Shown here one piece after another: positions 1-5,258 of a stretch of DNA of 5,259 nt. The stretch is from JBBQIY01 sp964618405. GTDB lineage: Bacteria; Verrucomicrobiota; Kiritimatiellia; RFP12; UBA3636. Both the position numbers and the translations under genes were made by a program. The DNA is taken from the NCBI GenBank assembly GCA_964618405.1, contig CAZUAY010000280.1, positions 1 to 5,259 on the forward strand, written 5' to 3'. Within the stretch, counting starts at the first letter, position 1. Each line of letters starts with the position of its first letter. The notes under the pieces are model-generated. The model worked only from the letters and a program-made list of their open reading frames with translations. It was not told where the DNA came from and searched no databases.

Positions 1-69
1 GCGAGCCTATCTTATGCGGAGATCTCTCTCATTCTAAACGCAAATCCCCGATGCCCATCTGGGGGGTGC

Positions 70-97
70 TAGCGACTAGCCACTAGCGACTAGCGAC
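70..97. repeat. Heptamer tandem array, four units of TAGCGAC
   Basis: Four head-to-tail 7-base units are visible: TAGCGAC (70-76), TAGCCAC (77-83), TAGCGAC (84-90) and TAGCGAC (91-97). Only the second differs, by one base. The array ends one base before a long hairpin (99-135). A related but more degenerate heptamer series occurs at 3904-3944, so this looks like a dispersed element family rather than a chance run. The unit contains TAG and is in no recognisable reading frame, so it is not coding. Function is unknown. Confidence 0.85.
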
Positions 98-98
98 T

Positions 99-135
99 TA
101 ATCGGTCCGGCACAGCCCCTGTGCCTGACCGATTA
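99..135. repeat. Long intergenic hairpin (REP-like or terminator-like)
   Basis: TAATCGGTC (99-107) pairs with GACCGATTA (127-135). After one C108/T126 mismatch, GGCACAG (109-115) pairs with CTGTGCC (119-125) around a CCC loop. That gives 16 base pairs with one mismatch and a 3-base loop. No T-run follows on the plus strand (ACGCGG follows), so an intrinsic terminator for an upstream plus-strand gene is unlikely. The position directly after the heptamer array parallels the hairpin-plus-heptamer arrangement at 3847-3944. That suggests a mobile or repeated intergenic element, but a role in ending an upstream transcript is not excluded. Confidence 0.7.
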
Positions 136-156
136 CGCGGCTCACGAAAAACACCA

Positions 157-185
157 TTGACTTTTACTCATGAAAAAGCCATGAT
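157..185 (+). promoter_or_regulatory. Sigma70-like promoter for the small basic protein gene
   Basis: The -35 candidate TTGACT (157-162, five of six consensus bases) is followed by a 17-base spacer and the -10 candidate CATGAT (180-185, four of six). Transcription would start near base 192, leaving a leader of about 37 bases before the ATG at 229. This is the only good promoter match in the 5' region, and it lies downstream of the repeat and hairpin elements, so those would not be transcribed with the gene. The call rests on visual consensus matching only. Confidence 0.5.
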
Positions 186-218
186 AGCGGTTCATTTTTC
201 AACAGCCTAAGAGTTTAC

Positions 219-222
219 GGAG
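219..222 (+). promoter_or_regulatory. Ribosome binding site of the small basic protein
   Basis: GGAG at 219-222 lies six bases before the ATG at 229, which is ideal Shine-Dalgarno spacing. It is one of only two strong Shine-Dalgarno sites in the window (the other precedes pyrD) and supports 229 as a real start despite the small size of the product. Confidence 0.75.
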
Positions 223-228
223 AGAACA

Positions 229-453
229 ATGTCCTTACAGGATCATGATGCAGTCAAGAGAGTCAAGCATGTGCGCCGTCCTAAAAAGACCCTCGCAGAA
301 CGTGCACGCCGCCAAAAAGTTCAAAAGAAGCGCCTCGTAGCCCTTGGCGTTTCTCAAGAAATCGCCGACAAGATGACCCCACTTCAGATTAGAAACATGG
401 TCGTGCGTCCGGCAAAGGTCAAGCGCGAACTAGCAGCCGTAGCAGACGCCTAA
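229..453 (+). CDS. Small, highly basic protein of unknown function (74 aa)
   Basis: I do not recognise this protein. It has 20 Lys/Arg against 7 Asp/Glu in 74 residues and no cysteine. Residues 10-35 are dense in K/R (for example RRPKK, RARRQK, KKR) and look like a basic helix. Residues 36-60 (LVALGVSQEIADKMTPLQIR) look like a short helical segment, and an alanine-rich tail ends the chain. No signal peptide or membrane segment is visible. Such composition suits a nucleic-acid or ribosome contact, but that is inference; no known ribosomal protein is matched. Evidence that it is real: a near-consensus promoter at 157-185, GGAG six bases before the ATG, and biased composition kept across the whole frame. 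It lies upstream of pyrK with a hairpin (519-555) between them, so co-transcription is possible but not shown. Confidence 0.75.
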   Translation: MSLQDHDAVKRVKHVRRPKKTLAERARRQKVQKKRLVALGVSQEIADKMTPLQIRNMVVRPAKVKRELAAVADA

Positions 454-518
454 AAAACGGCTCCTCAAGCAGAAAGGCTGGGCGTTACCCATCCTGATGT
501 TAGGAATGTCACCGAACC

Positions 519-555
519 AAACCGGACATGATTGCCTTCGCAACATGCCCGGTTT
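519..555 (+). promoter_or_regulatory. Stable hairpin before pyrK (terminator, attenuator or translational control)
   Basis: AAACCGG (519-525) pairs with CCGGTTT (549-555). After an A526/C548 mismatch, CATG (527-530) pairs with CATG (544-547). After a bulged A531, TTGC (532-535) pairs with GCAA (540-543) around a CTTC loop. In all there are 15 base pairs in a 37-base element. Only one T follows the stem (TTTTAG, three of the Ts paired), so it is a weak intrinsic terminator. The upstream candidate ATG of pyrK (528-530) is buried in the stem, which argues for the downstream start at 573. Possible roles are ending the small-gene transcript, attenuating pyrKD, or stabilising the message. Pyrimidine genes in other bacteria are often controlled by leader hairpins, but no specific mechanism can be read here. 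Confidence 0.6.
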
Positions 556-572
556 TAGTGTTGAACGAACCC

Positions 573-1370
573 ATGCAAATTTGCGACACAACGATTCTTA
601 GTCATGAAGCCTTAAGTGGCGGATATCGAATGCTTCACCTGAGCGCGCCGGCCCTAGCCGACGAAGCGCTCCCGGGGCAATTCATCCATCTGCGCATTCC
701 CAACATTGCGCCGTCGTCGTTGCGGCGTCCCTTCAGTCTCTGCAAAGCGTCCGCGGGCGTGCTTTCCATCCTGTACAAGGAAGTCGGACGAGGCACAGAG
801 GCCATGGGGCGCTTACACGCGGGCGATGCTGTGAACATCATCGGCCCCCTTGGCAACACCTTCCCTGTCCCAGACCAATCCGCTGTTCCGTTGCTGATCG
901 CGGGTGGTTTTGGTGTAGCCCCACTCCTTTTCCTTGCTGAGCGACTGTCGCCAAGGAAGGGAATCTTGTTTGTCGGCGGGCGTTCCCGCGAAGACATCCT
1001 ACTCGTTGATGACTTCAAGGCCATCGGCTGGGAAACGCAAGTTTGCACGAACGACGGTTCACTCGGCACGATGGGATTTGTCACCGCCGCGCTGGACGCG
1101 TGGCAGAGTCAACACCCTGCCACAACGGTGGAGATGTACTGCTGTGGACCCGAGCCGCTCTTAGAAGCCGTTGACAAACGTGCCGTCGAATGGGGTGTAA
1201 AGGCTTGGCTTTCGCTTGACCGCCGAATGGGCTGTGGCATTGGTGCCTGCCTGGGCTGCGTGCAGATGATGAAACGCACCAGCGCCGATGGCCTAGACGA
1301 AAAGTATCGGGCACGCGTTTGCAAGGATGGACCCATTTTTAAAGCGGGCACGCTCGTCTGGGAGGATTAA
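573..1370 (+). CDS. pyrK: Dihydroorotate dehydrogenase B, electron transfer subunit
   Basis: PyrK passes electrons from dihydroorotate, oxidised on PyrD, to NAD+ through FAD and a [2Fe-2S] cluster, in cytoplasmic pyrimidine synthesis. Counting from the upstream ATG at 528, RRPFSL (66-71) is the FAD-binding RxxS-type motif of the ferredoxin-reductase fold. GPLGNTF (106-112) and GGFGVAPL (126-133) form the FAD/NAD core, and YCCGPEPLL (204-212) is the usual NAD-domain motif. The cluster ligands are C236, C241, C244 and C265 (C-x4-C-x2-C-x20-C). The start at 573 gives 265 residues and a family-like N-terminus (MQICDTTIL). The in-frame ATG at 528 would add 15 residues but lies inside a hairpin. 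Neither start has a strong Shine-Dalgarno site, so the start is uncertain. pyrD follows after one base, an operon arrangement matching the complex. All expected cofactor residues are present. Confidence 0.93.
   Translation: MQICDTTILSHEALSGGYRMLHLSAPALADEALPGQFIHLRIPNIAPSSLRRPFSLCKASAGVLSILYKEVGRGTEAMGRLHAGDAVNIIGPLGNTFPVPDQSAVPLLIAGGFGVAPLLFLAERLSPRKGILFVGGRSREDILLVDDFKAIGWETQVCTNDGSLGTMGFVTAALDAWQSQHPATTVEMYCCGPEPLLEAVDKRAVEWGVKAWLSLDRRMGCGIGACLGCVQMMKRTSADGLDEKYRARVCKDGPIFKAGTLVWED
1361..1365 (+). promoter_or_regulatory. Ribosome binding site fixing the pyrD start
   Basis: GGAGG (1361-1365) lies within the last codons of pyrK, six bases before the ATG at 1372. It selects this ATG over the in-frame ATG at 1327, which would add 15 residues (MDPFLKRARSSGRIN) that only repeat pyrK sequence in another frame and have no place in the family. 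Confidence 0.85.
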
Positions 1371-1371
1371 T

Positions 1372-2280
1372 ATGGCACGCGACCTTTCAGTTAAAATCGG
1401 TCGGATCGAGATGAAAAATCCGGTTACTGTTGCTTCGGGAACTTTCGGCTATGGCAACGAATATTCCACGCTGGTCGATGTCAAGCGCCTCGGCGCGATC
1501 ACCGTCAAAGGCATTCGAAAAGACCCTTGCGCGGGGAATCCGACGCCGCGAATTGCAGAAGTTCCTGGCGGCATGCTCAACGCCATCGGCCTGCAAGGCC
1601 CCGGAGCACTGGGGTTCATCAAAGAATACATGCCGTTTTTGCGTACCACGGGTGTATCGGTGATCGTGAACGTCTGGGGAACCACCCTCGAAGGCTATGC
1701 CGAGACCGCAGCGATGTTCGAAGGGGTCGACGGAATCGATGGACTTGAACTCAATGTCTCGTGCCCGAACGTCAAGATGGGCGGCTCGTCATTTGGCACG
1801 GATCCTGTGCTGATGGCCTCCGTCATCGCCGCAGTTCGTAAAGCGACCTCGCTGACGCTCATCACAAAGCTCGCACCAAACGTGTCGGACATCCGCCTAT
1901 TCGCCAAGGTCGCTGAAGAGGCAGGGTCAGATGCCCTTAGCATCAGCAATACCCTGCCAGCCATGCTGATTGACATCGAAGCACGGAAACCCTTCCTCGC
2001 CAATGTCTCGGGGGGACTCTCCGGCCCAGCGATCCACCCAGTCGCCGTCAAACTCGTCTGGGATGCCGCCACGGTCGTGAAAATCCCGATCATTGGAATG
2101 GGTGGAATCATGACCCCCGCCGATGCAATCGAGTTTCTCGCCGCTGGCGCGACGGCAGTTGCCGTTGGCACAGCGAATTTCATCGACCCAACGACCCCGT
2201 TCAGGGTCATCGAGGGTATTGAAGACTATATGATGCGCCATAACATGGAGCGCGTTGCCGAAATCGCTATCCCCCACTAA
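1372..2280 (+). CDS. pyrD: Dihydroorotate dehydrogenase B (NAD-linked), catalytic subunit
   Basis: This 302-residue FMN enzyme oxidises dihydroorotate to orotate, the fourth step of pyrimidine synthesis. It is the cytoplasmic class 1B type that works with PyrK rather than the membrane quinone-linked class 2. Visible family marks: VASGTFGYG (20-28), K46 in TVKG, MLNAIGLQGPG (68-78) for FMN and substrate binding, NVSCPN (128-133) with catalytic base C131 (class 2 has Ser), TKLAPN (165-170), ISNT (191-194), SGGLSGPAI (213-221), and the phosphate-binding GMGGI (242-246) followed by GTANF (266-270). Length is normal for the class. The start is set by GGAGG at 1361-1365. The gene begins one base after the pyrK stop, so translation is probably coupled and the two subunits are made together. 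No truncation or missing key residue is seen. Confidence 0.96.
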   Translation: MARDLSVKIGRIEMKNPVTVASGTFGYGNEYSTLVDVKRLGAITVKGIRKDPCAGNPTPRIAEVPGGMLNAIGLQGPGALGFIKEYMPFLRTTGVSVIVNVWGTTLEGYAETAAMFEGVDGIDGLELNVSCPNVKMGGSSFGTDPVLMASVIAAVRKATSLTLITKLAPNVSDIRLFAKVAEEAGSDALSISNTLPAMLIDIEARKPFLANVSGGLSGPAIHPVAVKLVWDAATVVKIPIIGMGGIMTPADAIEFLAAGATAVAVGTANFIDPTTPFRVIEGIEDYMMRHNMERVAEIAIPH

Positions 2281-2326
2281 CTCCACCTCTGAGAAACGTC
2301 ATTCGTATTGTTAAAAAATAACGGTG

Positions 2327-2336
2327 ATGGTACCAT
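2327..2336. promoter_or_regulatory. 10-bp perfect palindrome before gmhA
   Basis: ATGGTACCAT (2327-2336) is its own reverse complement and lies eight bases before the chosen gmhA start. A second small dyad, GTTA-AAAAA-TAAC, precedes it (2310-2322). The region 2281-2344 is the only non-coding gap between pyrD and gmhA and is A/T-rich at 2310-2320. The palindrome could be an operator or chance. Its first ATG is also an alternative gmhA start, which weakens the operator reading. Confidence 0.3.
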
Positions 2337-2344
2337 TAAAAGCT

Positions 2345-2923
2345 ATGACCCATTCAACCGACAATTTCGAAGTTTATATCAATGACGCAGCGGCAGCGGT
2401 TTCATCTCTACATGAAATTTTGCCTACAATTCGGTTGGCCGCCAATCTACTCCTCGAGATCCTCGAAAAGGGTGGCAAAGTCCTCACCGCAGGCAACGGA
2501 GGCAGTGCGGCCGAAGCGATGCATCTGGCCGAAGAACTTTCAGGTCGCTACAAGCATAACCGACGCGCTCTACCCGGCCTTGCGCTCTGCGCCGATGGCA
2601 CTGCCCTCACCTGCATCGGAAACGATTATGGGTTTGACAAAGTTTTCTCTCGCCAAGTCGAGGCTTTTGGAACCCTCAACGATCTGCTCGTCCTCTTTTC
2701 CACAAGTGGAAACTCAGCAAATCTGCACGAAGCCATTCTCCAAGCCAGAATACAGGGCATGAAAATCATGAGTCTGCTCGGACATGGTGGAGGTGCCATT
2801 CACGGCATGGCAGATGTGGAGCTTACCATTCCCGAGACAGCCAGTGCTCATGTACAAGAAGCTCACCAAGTCATCCTCCACATGTTACTCGAACAGGTGG
2901 ACGCACGATTCACCGCGAAATGA
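2345..2923 (+). CDS. gmhA: Phosphoheptose isomerase (sedoheptulose 7-phosphate isomerase)
   Basis: GmhA converts sedoheptulose 7-phosphate to glycero-manno-heptose 7-phosphate, the first step to the ADP-heptose used in the lipopolysaccharide core. The whole chain is one SIS domain. Counting from the GTG at 2324, it shows GNGGS (57-61), MHLAEELSGRY (66-76) with metal/catalytic H67 and E71, GNDYGFDKVFSRQVEA (99-114), STSGNSAN (126-133) for sugar phosphate, and VQEAHQVILH (177-186) with Q178 and H186. The Glu/Gln/His set separates it from the related DiaA replication factor. From the ATG at 2345 the protein has 192 residues, the same as E. coli GmhA, with GNGGS in nearly the same place. The GTG at 2324 and ATG at 2327 are alternatives, and none has a clear Shine-Dalgarno site. 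The next gene overlaps the stop by ATGA. Confidence 0.9.
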   Translation: MTHSTDNFEVYINDAAAAVSSLHEILPTIRLAANLLLEILEKGGKVLTAGNGGSAAEAMHLAEELSGRYKHNRRALPGLALCADGTALTCIGNDYGFDKVFSRQVEAFGTLNDLLVLFSTSGNSANLHEAILQARIQGMKIMSLLGHGGGAIHGMADVELTIPETASAHVQEAHQVILHMLLEQVDARFTAK

Positions 2924-3819
2924 AAGCGAATATGAATAAAGCAATCACACTAATTTTTCTCGCAACTTCGTTTCTGACGGCGAACGCCGTTGCGGACAAC
3001 ATCATTATGGCCATTCGGGTTTCGCTCCCCTTCATTGATTTTGTTCAAAATGAAAACGTACCCATAACGATTTCACTCACGAACCCTGGGGCGACCGCCT
3101 TCATCATCGACGACTATCCGCCCTACGACCAGAATTCTCTCACCCTTTTTTTAAACGATCCCAAAGGACGTCTAAAGTTGCCTCGAACGAAAAAATCTCC
3201 TTTACCTGAATGTACCATCAAACCAGGTGAAACGGTCACCTTCAGCATCAATGTCAACGAGATCTTCGATCTCAGCGAAGAGGGACATTACCAAGTTGCT
3301 GCAACGGTCAACCGTGGAACAGACAAGGCCAGTTCACGGATTCTTCCCTTCGTCATCGTCAGTGGCATTGAAATTGGAAAGGTACGACGCCTCCGAGAAG
3401 GTTCTGATAACTCTGCCTTCGTCTACACGCTCTTATACTGGGCTAGAAGCGAAAAAGAGTACTTATTCCTACGGATTACAGAAGCCCCTTCTGACCGAAT
3501 CTATGGATTTGCAACACTCGGTACGATCGTCAGAATAGCACAACCCAAGATCGAGTTTGAACCAGGAACTGTCGTCATCACCCACCAGACATCACGCGAC
3601 AACTTTGTCCGAACACGATTGGATATTTCGGGCCCCACGCTCAGGGTTCTCGATAATGCGCCCATGACAAGCACGATTGCCATACAAGAAGCCGAGGTCA
3701 CGCAGCGCGCTCACGAAAAGCTGAACGAAATCGATGCCCAAAGCTCTGAAAAGGGCAGCTTTCTAAAACGCCGAACCACGCGCACCCCTGTAACCAAAAC
3801 GCCAGCGCCTAAGAAATAA
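2920..3819 (+). CDS. Secreted beta-rich protein of unknown function
   Basis: I cannot name this protein (299 aa). An N-terminal signal peptide is clear: basic MKANMNK, hydrophobic AITLIFLATSFLT, and a probable cleavage after AVA (residue 25). No lipobox cysteine is present; the only cysteine is C98. Residues about 29-148 alternate hydrophobic and polar stretches, with NENVPITISLTNPG (44-57) and IKPGETVTFSI (100-110), typical of an immunoglobulin-like sandwich resembling the BsuPI-type inhibitor fold; this is a fold guess. Residues about 165-245 form a second strand-rich part (VYTLLYWARS, TVVITHQTSRDNF). Residues 265-299 are charged and end in a K/T/P-rich tail (TRTPVTKTPAPKK). The ATG overlaps the gmhA stop (ATGA), implying translational coupling. 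The ATG at 2932 (295 aa) gives a tidier signal peptide and is an equal alternative. An envelope or periplasmic site is likely; whether it relates to heptose or lipopolysaccharide is inference from position only. Confidence 0.8.
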   Translation: MKANMNKAITLIFLATSFLTANAVADNIIMAIRVSLPFIDFVQNENVPITISLTNPGATAFIIDDYPPYDQNSLTLFLNDPKGRLKLPRTKKSPLPECTIKPGETVTFSINVNEIFDLSEEGHYQVAATVNRGTDKASSRILPFVIVSGIEIGKVRRLREGSDNSAFVYTLLYWARSEKEYLFLRITEAPSDRIYGFATLGTIVRIAQPKIEFEPGTVVITHQTSRDNFVRTRLDISGPTLRVLDNAPMTSTIAIQEAEVTQRAHEKLNEIDAQSSEKGSFLKRRTTRTPVTKTPAPKK

Positions 3820-3846
3820 TTTTGAGGAGCATAACTCAGGCGTACT

Positions 3847-3900
3847 CCTGTAGCCGGCTTGAAGCCGGAAGCAACCGCGGTCAGCGACCGCCGCCACAGG
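3847..3900. repeat. Pair of inverted REP-like hairpins (BIME-type element)
   Basis: Two hairpins sit in the gap between convergent genes. On the plus strand GTAG (3850-3853) directly precedes CCGGCT-TGA-AGCCGG (3854-3868), a 6-bp stem with a 3-base loop. GCGGTC-AGC-GACCGC (3877-3891) is a second 6-bp stem. Read on the minus strand it is preceded by GTGG (complement of 3894-3897) and two bases. CCTGT (3847-3851) and ACAGG (3896-3900) close the whole unit as a 5-bp outer stem. A GTAG or GTGG head followed by a hairpin, in inverted pairs, is the classic plan of REP sequences in BIMEs, which RAYT transposases recognise. No T-run follows either hairpin, so simple termination is not the best reading, though REP elements can end or protect the converging transcripts. 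AGGAG at 3825-3829 could compete for 3845-3849. Confidence 0.8.
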
Positions 3901-3903
3901 AAT

Positions 3904-3944
3904 TTGCGACAAAGTCCACGACTTCGCAACTCGCGACTCGCAAT
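3904..3944. repeat. Degenerate heptamer array related to the one at 70-97
   Basis: Three contiguous units, TCGCAAC (3924-3930), TCGCGAC (3931-3937) and TCGCAAT (3938-3944), differ from the TAGCGAC unit at 70-97 by one to three bases. TTGCGAC (3904-3910) is another copy, and an intervening CCACGAC (3916-3922) is a weaker one. The array begins four bases after the inverted REP pair and ends five bases before the hflX stop codon. The unit runs in the same orientation as at 70-97. It is non-coding on both strands as far as I can see. Confidence 0.6.
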
Positions 3945-3949
3945 TTTTC

Positions 3950-5080
3950 TTAACTTGACGTCGCAGAAGGCAAGCGCCATGCGTTGCTATGCTTCTGAAG
4001 CTCCCACACAATGGCTTCTTTTAGCCCGTCGAGGCCATAACCTGTTTGAGCCGAAATTGCGATGACACGCGGATAGCTCTCGATAAGACGCAGACACGCA
4101 GGATCTTCGACCCCAGTATCGCACTTGTTCAGAATAAGCAGATAGGGTACATCCTTTGCGCCGATTTCTTCAAGTGTTCGGCGGCAGACAGCAATATGAT
4201 CATCTACACGGGGGTAGGTCGCATCAACCACGACAAGTAGCAAATCAGCCTGCGCAGCAACATCGAGCGTGGACTTGAAACAAGCCACAAGACCATGTGG
4301 TAAGTTGCGGATGAAACCGACGGTATCGGTCATCAGAATCTGCTTCGCGGGCGAGAGCCACACCTTGCGGGTTTTCGTGTCGAGCGTAGCAAAGAGCTTA
4401 TCGTCAACGTAGGCTTCGGCCTTGGAAAGTGTGTTCAAGAGTGTCGATTTTCCTGCGTTGGTATAACCGACGAGCGAAACGAGAGGCCATTCACGTTTTT
4501 CCTTATCACGTGAGGTTTGGCGCGATTGGATTATCTGAAGCTTCTTGTTGAGCTCCACGATGCGGCGGCGCAGAGGCTCATTTCGAAGTTGGAGGTGACT
4601 CTCACCAGGTCCGCGCACGTTGGACTTTCCCTTAAAGCGCTGTTGTGACTCGGTGACGGGAATGCGTTTAAGCTGAAATTGGAGTTGAGCTAATTCGACC
4701 TGCAATTTGGCCTCTGCGGAACGCGCACGACGCCCAAAAATTTCGAGAATAATTTCCGTTCGATCAAGGATTCGCATACCGAGTTCTTTACCAAGATTAT
4801 GCGCTTGGATGGCACTAAGCTCATTGTCGACGAGGATGATGTCAGCCTCCGTGCTGGCGATGACGGCCTTTAATTCCTCAAGCTTGCCCGAGCCGATCAA
4901 GGTGCCACCATCGGGCTTGTCGCGATGTTGTGAAAGCTGATACGCAACCTCTAGGCCTGCCGTTTCGGCAAGACGCCCGAGTTCCTGTAAAGAGTCGGCA
5001 GATTCCTCGACGTCCATGTTCGAATGAACGACTTGGACGAGGATCGCTCGTTCAACAATCTGAGTTTCATGAAATTTCAT
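3950..5080 (-). CDS. hflX: GTPase HflX (ribosome-splitting GTPase)
   Basis: HflX binds the 50S subunit and splits stalled or stress-arrested 70S ribosomes in the cytoplasm. The 376 residues show the HflX N-terminal domain (about 10-140, with LIGSGKLEEL at 61-70 and ILDRTEIILEIFGRRA at 104-119), then RGPGES (156-161) and a charged helical linker (165-198). The GTPase domain follows: G1 GYTNAGKST (205-213), the switch I region LFATLD (229-234), G3 DTVGF (252-256), G4 NKCD (318-321) and G5 SAQTG (343-347). The chain ends about 30 residues after G5, so the C-terminal domain of the E. coli protein (426 aa) is absent, as in many shorter family members. RGPGESHLQLRNE departs from the usual RGPGETQLETDRR. 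The gene stands alone, convergent to the plus-strand genes, with its own promoter. The start codon has GAGG only two bases upstream, too close for normal Shine-Dalgarno use. Confidence 0.96.
   Translation of the reverse strand: MKFHETQIVERAILVQVVHSNMDVEESADSLQELGRLAETAGLEVAYQLSQHRDKPDGGTLIGSGKLEELKAVIASTEADIILVDNELSAIQAHNLGKELGMRILDRTEIILEIFGRRARSAEAKLQVELAQLQFQLKRIPVTESQQRFKGKSNVRGPGESHLQLRNEPLRRRIVELNKKLQIIQSRQTSRDKEKREWPLVSLVGYTNAGKSTLLNTLSKAEAYVDDKLFATLDTKTRKVWLSPAKQILMTDTVGFIRNLPHGLVACFKSTLDVAAQADLLLVVVDATYPRVDDHIAVCRRTLEEIGAKDVPYLLILNKCDTGVEDPACLRLIESYPRVIAISAQTGYGLDGLKEAIVWELQKHSNAWRLPSATSS
5069..5080. promoter_or_regulatory. 12-bp perfect palindrome over the hflX start codon
   Basis: ATGAAATTTCAT (5069-5080) is its own reverse complement and contains the hflX ATG at one end. 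It overlaps a second palindrome, TTTCATGAAA (5065-5074). Both lie at or just after the predicted transcription start, where a repressor could block initiation. They also encode the first four residues (MKFH), so codon constraint or chance is a fair alternative. Confidence 0.3.
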
Positions 5081-5086
5081 ACCTCA

Positions 5087-5115
5087 ATGATGTCAAAGGG
5101 ATCTTGAACTGTCAA
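5087..5115 (-). promoter_or_regulatory. Sigma70-like promoter of hflX with an almost leaderless start
   Basis: On the minus strand a perfect -35 TTGACA (5115-5110) is followed by 17 bases and CATCAT (5092-5087, four of six for -10). Seven bases after the -10 lies the A of the hflX ATG (5080), so the message would have little or no leader. A second TTGACA occurs at 5096-5091, but its -10 would fall inside the coding region, leaving only the weaker internal ATG at codon 22. Confidence 0.5.
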
Positions 5116-5258
5116 GTTTTACTCATTTTGCATTTGGGATAATTGGAGCAGCCCCAGAATTGATTGCCGTCTCTTTCTCCTACGATCTCTCGCACGTGTT
5201 GGGGATGGTTCGCCGATTTCGATGATCCCATGGACGTGGTCGGGCATGATGCCCCATG
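5112..5258 (-). pseudogene. Tail of a protein with a topoisomerase-type zinc ribbon (edge, probable remnant)
   Basis: This minus-strand frame is open from the window edge to a TGA at 5114-5112. Its last part reads HPQHVREIVGERDGNQ, then FWGCSNYPKCK, then MSKT. FWGCSNYPKC is the hallmark C-terminal half of the C4 zinc ribbon found at the end of topoisomerase I and in several nuclease and helicase-like proteins. The first metal pair, normally CPxC, is HPQH here, so an H2C2 site (HPQH-x15-C-x5-C) is possible. Upstream of HPQH the frame looks like a shadow of the transposase frame (Ser/Thr-rich, no family resemblance). The tail is therefore either joined by a frameshift to the frame above it or is a stranded gene end. 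Its full parent lies outside the window. Confidence 0.45.

Noticed and set aside
46..64. CCCCG/TGGGG dyad as a terminator of an upstream gene
   Set aside because: Five base pairs including a G-T wobble, a poor inner stem and no T-run; the G-run itself is probably the cause of the apparent pairing.
1..72. Open frame from the window edge to TAG 70-72 as the end of an upstream gene
   Set aside because: Only 23 codons with no recognisable sequence; all three plus-strand frames close soon, so no gene end can be chosen.
70..97. Heptamer array as a CRISPR or iteron origin
   Set aside because: Units are contiguous with no spacers, so not CRISPR. No replication initiator gene or DnaA-box cluster is nearby, so an origin has no support.
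506..601. 31-codon frame beginning ATG 506 after AGGA, a possible leader peptide for pyrK
   Set aside because: AGGA abuts the ATG with no spacing, the peptide has no run of regulatory codons, and it overlaps the hairpin and pyrK start in another frame.
635..1084. 149-aa open frame on the minus strand inside pyrK
   Set aside because: Low-complexity composition with no family resemblance, and wholly antisense to a well-supported gene.
1695..2286. Two long minus-strand open frames (171 and 119 aa) inside pyrD
   Set aside because: They are antisense shadows of a complete PyrD with all motifs; no start signals or recognisable sequence.
2324..2923. DiaA (DnaA-binding SIS protein) instead of GmhA
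   Set aside because: The Glu, Gln and His positions of the isomerase active site are all present (E71, Q178, H186 counting from 2324), which DiaA does not keep as a set.
3711..4011. Overlapping minus-strand open frames (89 and 82 aa) across the convergent gap
   Set aside because: They run through the REP pair and heptamer repeats and the antisense of two real genes, and neither resembles a protein family.
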